From Trichodelitschia bisporula (Eukaryota; Ascomycota; Dothideomycetes; Phaeotrichales; Phaeotrichaceae): a DNA stretch of 64,000 nucleotides. A program made the translations under genes and the position numbers. Below are positions 35,537-45,444 of the stretch, in pieces; position 1 is the stretch's first letter; every line of letters begins with the position of its first letter. The notes below the pieces were generated by a model, which was not told where the DNA came from, made no database searches, and saw only the letters and a list, made by a program, of their open reading frames with translations. The stretch lies in contig ML996687.1 of the NCBI GenBank assembly GCA_010356995.1, positions 1,831,148-1,895,147 on the forward strand, in the 5' to 3' direction.

Positions 35537-36874
35537 TGAGGAGAGGATGGATGGCGTTCGGGTGGGTTTGAAGGGGAGTTTGGGTACTTTGACTGTGGGC
35601 GCGGCGATGGTCAGTCCTTCAATGAGGGAAAAGAGGGCATGTGGAGGTGCTTTCGTTGGTAGGTGGTATTTCGAGACTGGTACGAAGCTCTTTATAGACT
35701 GTTAAGACAACTTATTGGCGTCACTGTGTCGCTCCTTCGTGGCATCGTGCGCGAATCAGCGGCATAGTAGGCTGTAATCGAATCATCCTCGACTGTTTGA
35801 CGGTTTGACGGTGCTTCAAGGGGTGGGAATAAGTCCTCGCGCCACGCCTGCGCCGTGACCGGGTACGGTTTGAATAGACACGAGATGAGAGGTGGTGTTG
35901 TTTTCTTCTCGTTGCCTTCCCGGAGCAGCTCAAAAGCATATCTCCCCACCAGTCCCACCTCCACCAAATCGCGAAAAAAGAAAGCCCGAGGCGAGGCTCG
36001 AACTCGCGACCTTGAGGTTTCAATCCGTAGTGGATAAGAGCCACACGCTCTACCGATTGAGCTACCCGGGCTTGTAGATGTCGGCACTAACAAATTTGTT
36101 CTACATAGCCAGCCTTGCGAAGCCGGTGGGTAACGCACGCCTGCTTTACTGGTCAAAATGGAAGAGTAGAAACCGGCAAGGCAGGCCACGAGATGGAAGT
36201 GCGGGGAGAAGGCTGAAGGTGGGGGGGGGGGGGGGGATGGATGGCTTCAGGCCGAAAGGTCCCAAGTGCAGCCGCCACAACCACCTCTAACACAAAATCG
36301 AGGAGCTGGTCGTCATCCTCGTGGATCACCACCGTAACGTGCCCCGAGCCCCACCTGCATCTGTCTCTTGGCGTCAACCCCTCGCATTCGACGTGCAGCA
36401 AATACAGCTAGGATATGAACATCACGCATGCGCAAGCTGCGAAGCCATCTGGCTAGGATTCAGCATCACGCTTGCGCCAGCCAGGGATCGATAAACAGTG
36501 ATATCACCTCGACCACAAATGCCTCCAGCGCGCGCACCATTTCGCCGTGGGGCGGCTGTGCGTCTGCGGATTGACGCGTTGGTGCGACGGGTGGAGAATG
36601 TGACGGGTCGGAAAAGTTTACGGGGGAGGCGTGCGAGGGCTCGGAATGAATGCAGGCGAGGGTGGGGGGCAGCCTGGTCTGTGGAGAATCGAGCTGATTC
36701 TGGGGAATGCGGGAGTGGGTGTGTTTACGGTGGAAGGTGCTTTAAGAGTTTGATGTTTTCTTGATTTTTAGGTTGCAATTCTGGAGGCTTAAGGGAGATA
36801 AACACTTCCTTCATCCCCATCTCAGCTAGTCTCGCATCTTTCGTTCGCTAACTACCTGCCGTCAAATTGCCACA
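35537..36874. other. Intergenic region with tRNA-Lys
   Basis: Apart from the tRNA at 35984-36071 and a G16 run at 36221-36236, nothing coding is seen. The last few hundred bases are the promoter of the Myb-like gene at 36875. Confidence 0.55.
35984..36071 (-). tRNA. tRNA-Lys (anticodon CUU) with 16-nt intron
   Basis: Acceptor stem GCCCGGG/CTCGGGC, A box TAGCTCAATCGG, T arm GCGAG-TTCGAGC-CTCGC. The anticodon region reads CTCTTA followed by a 16-nt intron (TCCACTACGGATTGAA) inserted after position 37, the canonical site. The anticodon stem then pairs TGTGG with CCTCA except for one T-T mismatch. On the minus strand a T6 run follows within 10 nt, a good Pol III terminator. Confidence 0.88.
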
Positions 36875-37604
36875 ATGCCTCCCGGTGCTTGGGACGCTGC
36901 CGGGGACAGGCTCCTCCTCCTTGCCGTCATATTCTACACCGATGTCTCGAAGCCAGCGGTCATGGAAGCTGCGGAGAAGTATCTGAGGAACGGGAAGTCG
37001 GCTTCGGCGTGCTAGTACGTGGCTCCGTCTCCTCATGTACAGAACTAATGAATGTAGTCAACGCTTTGGCAAACTCAAGCGCGGGGCAAAAGACATCCTC
37101 CTCGCCGCCGCCAACGGCGCCGAACACGGGTCCTCGACTGCGGCTGCGGCTGCAGCTGCTGCTGATCCCAATGCGGAGGGTGACGATGACCCTGATGCCG
37201 AAGCACCCGCAGTTGAGGACAAGGGCGAGCCCGAGCCGAAGATCAAAGGTAAAGGCAGGAAAGTCGAGAAGAAGGCGGACAAGGCGCTGCGGGGTGGGGG
37301 TGTGAAGAAGGGGAAGAGGCCCGCGGAGGATGAGGATGAGGATGAGGCAGACGGGACAGATGAGTCGGAGTATAGGAAGAAGAAGAGTGTGCGGGGGAGG
37401 GGAAGGGGCAGACCGAGGGCTCGCGGGAGGGGCGGGAGGGGTGGGGGGGGGAATAAGAGGGTAAGGGTTGATACGTCGGATTTGGAGAGTGAAAGGGAGG
37501 CTGAAGAGAAGGAGAATGGGAATAAGGAGAATGAGGGTGAGGGTGAGGATGGGGAGACTGATGCCGAGGCTGAGATTGATGTTGCTGTGGAGGAGGAGGC
37601 ATAG
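36875..37604 (+). CDS. Short Myb/SANT-like protein with AT-hook (copy B)
   Basis: Two exons, 36875-37014 and 37058-37604 (intron 43 nt), giving 228 aa. The first about 65 residues form a Myb/SANT-like three-helix pattern: WDAAGDRLLLLAVIFYTDV, then PAVMEAAEKYL, then ASACYQRFGKLKRG. Downstream is an Ala-rich linker, a Lys-rich patch, an acidic cluster, an AT-hook-like core (RGRGRGRPRARGRGG, Gly-Arg-Pro core present) and a Glu-rich tail. The AT-hook strengthens the case for a nuclear DNA-binding protein. The intron falls in helix 3, close to the equivalent position in the gene at 12914. Confidence 0.78.
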
Positions 37605-37947
37605 GCACCTGCTTGGTTTCCTTGTTAGTTAAATTGTCATGAATGGCGAAGCAACGAGAGTTTCACATTGCATGTGCTACGAATTGAGAATATGTCTCGG
37701 CAGCAGAGCGCCGAGAATCCATTGAACAAATGTACATCTCAAGACAACCAGAGCGCATAATATCATCCGGCAAACATTAAGAGAACACGTCATACGTAAA
37801 CATCGACCCAAGCATCATAACCGAACAGACCACCAAGCACCGTTTGCCGATGCCATTTTTGAACAACGAGGCCGCCCTCAAGCCGTCAAACCGAACATGA
37901 GTGAGAAGCCGCAGAATCGAAGGGTGCCGAGAGAGCCGGATGCGCAT
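37605..37947. other. Convergent 3' spacer
   Basis: Short AT-richer stretch between two convergent genes; only 3' UTR sequence is expected. Confidence 0.6.
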
Positions 37948-38235
37948 CTAGGGTTTATGCGAAGGCTGCGCACGAGTAGGTTGCGGATGACTCTGCGGGT
38001 AGTTTTTGTATTGGTTAAACTTGCCACCAGGCCTACCGGCGTCGAAGTCGCCTTGGGAATCAAACGACGCCGGCACGCCGAGGGGCATCCAGCGCCTCTT
38101 GAGGCAGCCCTGGGCAGTGAACTTGCAGAGGCTGGCGCTTTGCCAGTCCCAATGCCTGGCCTTCTGGAAGATGTTCGGGAGGGCGGAGGTGCTAAGGGCG
38201 AGGGTGCCCATGATGATGACTGAGGTGAACTTCAT
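37948..38235 (-). CDS. Small secreted protein, 95 aa
   Basis: Single exon. The N-terminus is a good signal peptide (MKFTSVIIMGTLALSTSALP, with cleavage plausible after the ALP or shortly beyond). The mature part is basic and rich in Gln, Pro, Gly and Trp, with only two cysteines six residues apart (C-KFTAQG-C) followed by a dibasic LKRRW site that a Kex2-like protease could cut. Such proteins are often candidate effectors or secreted peptides, but no family is recognised and function is unknown. An upstream extension of the frame exists but lacks a signal peptide at its start, so ATG 38235 is preferred. Confidence 0.65.
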   Translation of the reverse strand: MKFTSVIIMGTLALSTSALPNIFQKARHWDWQSASLCKFTAQGCLKRRWMPLGVPASFDSQGDFDAGRPGGKFNQYKNYPQSHPQPTRAQPSHKP

Positions 38236-39440
38236 CTTGGTTGTGGTGGTGGGTTGGAGTGAGGGACGGTGGTCGGAGTGTTGAGAGTGAGTGTGGATGG
38301 TGTCCAAATTTGCGATGGCGGATGGGCAAACTGTCCCAATATGCAGGAGCGTCATCCGCATCGGGCCTGAATAGAAGTTGTCGTGATAATGGTGGTGCTT
38401 TGAGCCGTACAAAAGAGTGAAATGGTCTCCTTGTTGGGCTGATCTCTTCGAGAACACATACGATTGATCCTTTGAATCGGCAGGACCCGCTACCGATAAA
38501 ATGTGTCGGGAAAGCGAGATCATTATGGCATTTGAGAGGCGAGTCCACATGGGGCATCAATAACCTTCCTATTTAGGTTTAGTGGGGACATCCATAAAGA
38601 GATATCGACGAGACAACTCGGGGCCCTTTCGCTGTACCGAAAGGCTATTCTCGTCACGGACTGAATAAAACAATGGCTCCTGCGGTCGAGGTTTTGCTTC
38701 CAGCGGGCGATGACGATACTCGAAGTTAGGAGGATGCATTGTGTTCGATTAAAGCTGGCGGCCGCCAACCGACGACCACGAAGCGCTGAGCAGGTTGTTC
38801 GGAGACTGAAACGGCAGCACCTATGCCTCTCCTAGAAAAATCTAAACGGCTAGCTGAATTATGTAGGCTATTATCTACTTAAACATTAGCGCATCGTCAA
38901 GTCCGAAGTTGGGGGGCGCTTGAATTGTGTATTCCAGCCGGTACGAGGTGGGTCAGATGCGCAAACTCTTAGCACTCAGGACAAGTTCTCTTCGATTCCA
39001 CTTTACAGACGAGATTTATTGGAGGGCACCGCATGTATAGGCTATTCGCATGGTCCGCGATGTGGCTGAGTTGCAAATCTGCAAAATATGCTCTTAACTG
39101 CAACACTTCTGGGCGTGCGTATTGAGTTCTCTCGAAAAGACGCGCCCTTGAGCCAGGTGGAACTACGGAGTCTACATTAGTGTACTCAAGCACTGAAAAC
39201 TTCATAATATGGTGAGGGCCCTGAGAAATGGCCTTTGAAGATTTCAGCTTCTTGTCTGAACTACTGAGCGGGGCGTTGTTAATATGACTGTGGCGGAGCG
39301 CATCCACAAGCACTTGGTCGAAAGACGTCGTGAATTTCACCAGGATCATTGAAGCCTCACCCCAGATCCGCTCGGAACAACGTAACGCCGTCATCTCTCC
39401 GATTTCAAGCTGCATGTGAAGCTTCAGCGATCAATTCAGA
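38236..39440. other. Intergenic region
   Basis: About 1.2 kb of lower-GC sequence. No domain-bearing frame seen. It should contain the promoters of the small secreted protein (minus) and the mitochondrial MetRS (plus). Confidence 0.5.
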
Positions 39441-41316
39441 ATGCGCCAAACGCTGCTCGCTGGCGTCACACGCAGAACCTGGAGAAGGAATCCGACAATA
39501 TGTTGGGCCTGCTCGTCGCGCGTCCAGGCGCGCAATTCCTCCACCGCAAAGCTCGACCCTAACGAGCGCTTCTATCCACCGACTGCCAAAAAGCCGTACT
39601 ATGTCACCACGCCGATATTTTATGTCAATGCCGGTATGTACATGTACTCCGCTATGTGCACTACAAAAGCTGATTAGTAGCCCCTCATGTCGGCCATCTG
39701 TACACCATGGTCTTTGCGGACGTCGTCAAGCGGTGGCAGACGCTCCGGGGACGAAAAGCGCTGCTCTGTACCGGCACGGATGAGCATGGTATGAAGATCC
39801 AGCAAGCGGCGGAGAAGGCGGGTAGCAGGCCGAGATTCTTTTGCGATCAAGGCGCTACAATCTTTAGGTCCCTAGCCGACCATGCGAACGTGTCATACGA
39901 CTACTTTGTGCGGACATCGGACCCTAAGCACAAGGACGCGGTACAATATGCCTGGGTACGTTGCTCCTATGGCTGAGGGGTGGATCTGACAAGAACAGCA
40001 AATATTGCAGCAGAAGGGCCTCATCTACGCATCCAAGCATGAAGGCTGGTACTCGATTAGCGACGAGACCTTCTACCCGCAGTCGGCTGTGCACCTCATC
40101 ATAGACCCAGCAACCGGGCGGAAACACATGGCCTCGATAGATACGGGCAAGGAGGTGGAATGGACCGAGGAGGTCAACTACCACTTCCGACTCTCACAGT
40201 TCCGCGAGCGGCTCCTCGACTTCTACGCCAACAACCCAACATGGATCAAGCCGCGGGCCCGCTACGACGACGTCACCAAAGCCGTTACGGAGGGGCTGGA
40301 GGATCTTTCAATCTCACGGCCCTCCTCGCGGTTGACGTGGGGCGTACCCGTGCCAGGCGACTCAACGCAAACGATCTACGTATGGCTAGATGCGCTGCTC
40401 AACTATGCGACCGCCGCCGGATACCCGTGGTCGCCGGAGGAAGCGTACGCCAGAGGCTGGCCCGCAGACTGCCAGGTAGTAGGCAAGGACATAATCCGCT
40501 TCCACTGCATCTACTGGCCCGCGATCCTGATGGCCCTGGACATGCCCCTGCCGGGCTGCATCGTAACGCACGCGCACTGGACGATCGGGAAGCAGAAGAT
40601 GGCCAAGTCGACTGGGAATGTGGTCAATCCGTTTCTGGCCCTTGATCGATTTGGCACGGATGTGATGCGCTACTATCTCATGCATGATGGACGGCTGTCT
40701 GATGATTCGGATTACAGTAATCATGCGATCGGCGAGCGGTACAGGATTGGCTTGCAGCAGGCGCTCGGTAACTTGCTCAGTCGCGTCACCCGGGCTAAAA
40801 GGTGGAATGTGCGCGCAGCTGTCGTCTCTGCCTCGAAGAAAGACTGGGAACCGTCTACGGAGGAGGACGTCGTGATGTGGAAACGGCTGTACTACGTCTC
40901 GCACGAAGTCTCGCTCGAAATGGAGCGCTTCCGCGTCGCCGCCGGCCTGCGCTCCGTCATGGAACTGATCTACAAGGTACAGACCCCAACCTTTCCCAAC
41001 AAACACAACTAACCCGCAGACCAACCAATACATGCAGCACGCGGAGCCATGGAAGTTGCGCTCAGTCGACCAACAGTCCCGCCTTGAAACCATAATCTAC
41101 ATCGCGGCCGAGGCGCTGCGCATCTCCGGCATCCTCCTGCAGCCGTACATGCCCACCAAGGCGCACCAGCTACTCGATATCCTGGGCGTGGAGGCGCACA
41201 AGCGGCGCCTGCATGATGCGCGCCCGGGGATGGATGTAGGGTATGGGGGGAGTGGGGTTGTGGATCGGGATGGGGTGGTGGGGACGTTGTTTCCGCCGTT
41301 GATTGCGGATGTGTAG
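39441..41316 (+). CDS. MSM1: Mitochondrial methionyl-tRNA synthetase
   Basis: Four exons: 39441-39633, 39681-39955, 40011-40976, 41020-41316; introns 47, 55 and 43 nt. The 576-aa class I synthetase charges mitochondrial tRNA-Met with methionine. The N-terminus is Arg/Ser/Thr-rich with few acidic residues, fitting a mitochondrial presequence. The catalytic core shows the HIGH-type motif as PHVGHLY near residues 66-72 (its codons rebuilt across intron 1), TGTDEHGMKIQ, and the KMSKS-type loop as KMAKSTGN near 352. The first intron sits inside the conserved YVNAxPHxGH block, which fixes the splice junction well. Length matches fungal Msm1 rather than the larger cytosolic enzyme. Confidence 0.93.
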
Positions 41317-42115
41317 ATTGGGCAATTGAGTCATCGCTGCTCTCCTGTGATGCATGGTGTGGTACGTGGGGGTTGATTGTGATGCTCGGTTTGTGCATGC
41401 CCCGCATCTACCCTGGCTGTGGAGGCGTAGGAACCCACGTAGCGTGCTGTGCGGCGCGAGGCTGGCTCCGCACGGGGTTGACGGCGCTACACAGCGGGCA
41501 CGCTGTATTTCTGCGGGAGTGATGTATCCTTTCTGTTGTGAGACGGGGCTGGATTCGGATCAGCCTTGCTGCATCACGGTCCTGCATGTGAGTGCTCCGA
41601 AATCGAGCACGAGGCGTGGGGTGCGGGGTTATTGTTGCGTCGTTCAGAGCAGCCAGAAAGTTTACGGTGCGGGAAGAAAGTCTACGGTGCAGCAAGTCTA
41701 CAATGCACTAAAAAATGTCTCCAGTGCAGCAGGAAAGGTCCGCGGTGCAGTAAGGAACGTCAAAATGCCGCACGAAAAAGTCTACAGCACAGCACAGCAC
41801 CAGAAACGGGCTGTTGTACAGCCAGCCTTGCGCCGGGTGCCATGGAGGGCGCTGAAAGTGCCCGATATGCTTCTCTACAACTTGAATCGCGGCCTGGAAT
41901 ATGATACTTAAGCCTACAGGCTGCGATAGTGTACTGCGGATTGGCGGGCAGGCTGCGAGACTTGACTTCTGCTTCCACGCTCCTCCGCCGTTCGCGAATT
42001 TATACTTGCCTGCCAGCGCCTTTCGTCTGCGCTTCGTCGCCTCCCACCTGCCCCCCGTTGCATCCCATCCGCTCTCGTCCTGCGCCGCTGCATACGTTCC
42101 CCATCGCTCGGCATC
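41317..42115. other. Intergenic region with 21-bp tandem repeats
   Basis: Contains the degenerate 21-bp repeats listed separately; otherwise no gene is supported. The long frame crossing the repeats (41354-41911) owes its openness to the repeat and has no known domain. Confidence 0.5.
41645..41795 (+). repeat. Degenerate tandem repeat, unit about 21 bp
   Basis: Roughly seven copies of a unit like AAAGTCTACGGTGCAGCAAGG, each diverged by several bases. The repeated core is GTCTACGGTGCAG. Confidence 0.7.
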
Positions 42116-43326
42116 ATGACGCCCTGGTCAGCAGATGACGACCGCTTGGTACGTGCATTCCCGTGTGTGAGACAAGGTGAGGCTCAGGGGTGGGTAGTTC
42201 CTGGTGCTGCTGCTCAAGACGCATAACATCGTCCCGGATGCGAAGGCTATTGCCGATGCGTGGCGTGAGTTGACTTCTTCCCTGCTTCACTCTTCCACGT
42301 CTATATCTCTGGCGCCAAGGTTGGGGATAAGGCTGACTGGTCCTCCTAGCCCCTTCCAGAGGTACCCGCACCGCTGAGGCGATCAAGCATCGCATTCGTA
42401 ACCTCAGGGCTCAGACTAAGGCCGACGATGGGGGGGGAGGGGCCTGGCACGCCGAAGGGCACGCCGAAGGGCAAGAAACGGGCCGGAGAAGAAGGATCCA
42501 GCGCGCACAAGAGCAAGAAGCGGGCCGGGGATGAAGGACCCGGTACCCCGAAGCGCACCCCGAAGCACAAGAAGGGGCCATCAGGTGCTCTAGTCTACAA
42601 AAGGGAGCTAGAAGCTAAAGTCCAGCGGATGTTGAATGGGTGGGTTTGGGGTGAGAGACCGGAGGGGCATGGCGACCATCAGATGTTGTGCAAGATCGAG
42701 AGTAATGGCGATGTTGTGTCGAGCTGGATTCAAGACGGACCGTATGGGTATTTCGAGGGCGACTATTACACCGAACATGAGGAGGAGCTGCTTAAAGAGA
42801 AGGAGAAGGAGAAGGTCGGGGCGCGGTTGAAGTCAGAGGCGGAGGAGGATGCGGCCGCGCACCGGGTTACGCTGTCTGGGGTCCAGAGTTTGATAAAGAG
42901 GGCGGGGCGGACGAGCGGGACATTGCTGCGCCGGGGAGGCAGTTGCACCAGCGGAAGTATGTGAGTCTTGCGGAGCCGCAGTTGGAGACGGATGATGACA
43001 TAGAGGACCTCATTCGAGGTGATGGGTTGGCGGCTCAGGAGCCAGTGGGGCTAGATAAGGGGAAGGCGCCGGTGTATGACGAAGAGGAAGATGAGAGAAA
43101 GGAAGATGAGAGAAAGGAAGATGAGAGAAAGGAAGATGAGAGAAAGGAAGATGAGAGAAAAGAGAAGGTGAAGCTGGATAAGGGGAAGGCGCCGGTGTAT
43201 GGCGGTGAGGAGGATGAGAGTGATGTGAGTGATGAGATGAAGCGGGTTGAGTTGGAGAGTCCGCTACAGCGCGTTAGTCGCCGGTTCTTTTGGTCGACTG
43301 CTCCAGGGTCGATTAGGGGTCTGTGA
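42116..43326 (+). CDS. Myb/SANT-like protein with repetitive tail, frame interrupted (copy C)
   Basis: Exons 42116-42148, 42198-42264 and from 42350. They assemble a clear Myb-like domain: MTPWSADDDRL, FLVLLLKTHNI, a Trp (IADAWPP) and helix 3 TAEAIKHRIRNLR. After it the frame is broken at a G8 run (42430-42437): with seven G the frame would continue into a basic KKRAGEEG-rich region. A second shift is needed around 42850-42900 to reach the last stretch (42900-43326), which has five 15-bp repeats coding ERKED and two LDKGKAPVY copies. Either the assembly is wrong at these places or the gene is decaying. If intact it would be a nuclear protein of about 360 aa. Confidence 0.55.
43083..43164 (+). 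repeat. 15-bp coding repeat (ERKED x5)
   Basis: Five near-perfect copies of GAAGATGAGAGAAAG in phase with the reading frame, so copy-number changes would add or remove five residues. Confidence 0.9.
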
Positions 43327-43538
43327 AGGAGCCGGTGTTGATTCTCGGCCTTAGAACTAGTCGTGCTCTTTTCCTGTTTCCGCGGATCTGAATCGTCTTG
43401 GATTTTCGGAGTTCTTGCTCTGGTCGACTTCACGTCAGAATAACATGCGTTGCGATGCGATCCTATGAGTTCTGTTAATTTACATCTCAGTTACATCCCA
43501 ACTCCATGCCATGCTCTAAACCCCCCAAATCCAAAACC

Positions 43539-45200
43539 CTATGCCTTGCCCTTCCCCTTAGGCTCGCGCCGCCTTTCCCAAACCTGCAAATAACTCTCCT
43601 TTGTACTCAGTGTCTCGGCCACCGCCTTCTCGACAAACAAATCCTGCACCTCAACCCACTCATCCCGACTCTTATCCCTCAACTGCACCCGCCACACCTT
43701 GCGCTCCGCCTCGCCCTCCACACTATCATCCCTTATCCGCACCGCCTCGTGGATAATGTTCGCCACGAGATCATAGTAAATCGGCTCGCCGGGCGGATGC
43801 AGCGCCGGGTTGGGCACGACGTACGGGCCCATGTCCAGCCCTCGTGGAGAGAAGGTCACGATGGTGGGGTTACGTTCGGAGACGAATTTGTTTTGGCTGA
43901 AGCGCTTGACGTGGAAGAGGAGGAAAGGGGGGAGGGGGTGCAGGAGGCGGTAGCGTCGGCGGTAGTTTAGCCGTTCTTGTGCGTGTAGCCCGTCGTACTT
44001 GTTCAAGATGCCATTGAGTCCTGCCAGCGGCACTTGTGGGATGATGTTGCGCTCCAAGGCGTCTTGGAAGAGTGGCGCGGGGGGCAGATCCAGTGTGAGG
44101 ATGAGGAAGCGGCTGCGCTCCGTGTTCACGGCTGCGTCTTCGAAACGCAGGCGGTCGCCGGCGTCGGCTCGGGCAGTGATCAACTGCGACTCGACCTGCA
44201 AGCTGCCCTGGAAGACTTTCTGGATGATGCTGGAGCCGGGTTTGGACTTGGAGCCGCCGAGGGCAAGGTGTAGGTGATTGAGGAAAAAGGAGAGGAAGTC
44301 GACGGGGTCGGACTGGTCGGTGAGGGTATAGCGCTTGTTAGACTTGAGGGCAATTTCTTGCAAGAGCTCATGCGGCGACACATGCGACTTGAAGGCGCGC
44401 GGATTCCACATCTTGCGCACGAGGATGCCGAAGCGCTGCGCGATCTGCGGTCGCACCGTCAGGTCCTCGAGCATGAAGTAATTCCGCAGCGGCACGACGT
44501 GCGCAAGCGCGTGCATCACCACATTGAAGTAGTCGTTCGCCTTGATGTTGTTCATGCCCACGAAGCCAGGCGTGTACTTGCGGCCTTGCAGGTCCCATGC
44601 CGTACGCTGCTCGCGGTCGAGCCGCAGGACTTCGTTCTTGGGTAGCCGTGGGTCGACCACGAACTTGATATCGTCGAGCGACTTGCTCTTCACTTCGTAC
44701 CCTTCCGGCAGCACATACACCTGCTTGCTCGACATGTTGATGTAGACGTGATGCCCCTCGTCGAGCGCGTGAAAATAGGCCTGCGACTTGGGCCCGCGGC
44801 CTTGATAGTACTTGCCGCACACGAGGCAGGCGTAGACGTTGATGTTGGACAGGGTGACGGAGCAGAGCTTCTCGAAGTCGAAATCGAGCACGCTGCGGTC
44901 GATAGTGTCCAGGTAGAGGTCCGCATAGCCCTCCGTGGGCGCAGTTTGCCGCACAGTAGCTGGTGCTTCTTCGTCGTCATCGACGTCTTCTGTCGCGCCG
45001 GCCTCTTCTAGCTCCTCATGCTCTGCTGCATCTGCGCCTGCAATGTCTATTTTCTCTTGGTCCTGTTTTCGCGGGGACATCAAGTGGTGGATGCCGTTGG
45101 TGACTGTCTTCACTTCCGGTTCATCATCGACGCGGGCTCGTTTTGAGGCTGGTGCTGGTGAGCCGACCTCGAGGGGTTCGGTGGCGGGGCGCTTCGACAT
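43539..45200 (-). CDS. SAD1: SAD1/USP39-type tri-snRNP assembly factor
   Basis: Single exon, 553 aa. SAD1 (human USP39) is needed for assembly or stability of the U4/U6.U5 tri-snRNP in pre-mRNA splicing, in the nucleus. After an acidic, disordered N-terminus of about 100 residues comes a ZnF-UBP domain (about 105-200; YACLVCGKYYQGRG...HALDEGHHVYIN) and then a ubiquitin-specific-protease-like fold (PGFVGMNNIKANDYFNVVMH... to FLLFHVKRFSQNKF). The catalytic Cys box of true USPs is replaced (NDYFNV), as is usual for this inactive family. The ATG at 45200 (MSKRPATEP) is chosen; the open frame upstream has no conserved sequence. It is divergent from CCT2 with 244 bp between start codons. Confidence 0.95.
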   Translation of the reverse strand: MSKRPATEPLEVGSPAPASKRARVDDEPEVKTVTNGIHHLMSPRKQDQEKIDIAGADAAEHEELEEAGATEDVDDDEEAPATVRQTAPTEGYADLYLDTIDRSVLDFDFEKLCSVTLSNINVYACLVCGKYYQGRGPKSQAYFHALDEGHHVYINMSSKQVYVLPEGYEVKSKSLDDIKFVVDPRLPKNEVLRLDREQRTAWDLQGRKYTPGFVGMNNIKANDYFNVVMHALAHVVPLRNYFMLEDLTVRPQIAQRFGILVRKMWNPRAFKSHVSPHELLQEIALKSNKRYTLTDQSDPVDFLSFFLNHLHLALGGSKSKPGSSIIQKVFQGSLQVESQLITARADAGDRLRFEDAAVNTERSRFLILTLDLPPAPLFQDALERNIIPQVPLAGLNGILNKYDGLHAQERLNYRRRYRLLHPLPPFLLFHVKRFSQNKFVSERNPTIVTFSPRGLDMGPYVVPNPALHPPGEPIYYDLVANIIHEAVRIRDDSVEGEAERKVWRVQLRDKSRDEWVEVQDLFVEKAVAETLSTKESYLQVWERRREPKGKGKA

Positions 45201-45444
45201 GGTTGCGAGGATGAGATTGTAGATGTGAGGATGGGTTCGATATGTAGTGCTGGTGAGGTTAATGGGAGTTGGGGCGGCGCCGTGTAAATGTCTTGAAGTG
45301 GTGATGTTGCTCAGGTTGCTCTGGATGCACCCCGGTCGAAAAGTCGCGTCCACCAAGGAAGACCCGTGCGCTTGACCCATCGACATCTTCAACCTCACAC
45401 CCCACCAACCCCACGAAACTTGCCCCTCATTCCAACACGCAAAA
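45201..45444. promoter_or_regulatory. Bidirectional promoter of SAD1 and CCT2
   Basis: Only 244 bp separate the two divergent start codons, so both core promoters must overlap or abut here. The CCT2-proximal side is C- and A-rich. Confidence 0.7.

Noticed and set aside
38365-38560. Upstream extension of the 95-aa secreted protein frame
   Set aside because: It would bury the signal peptide inside the protein and has no start in good context.
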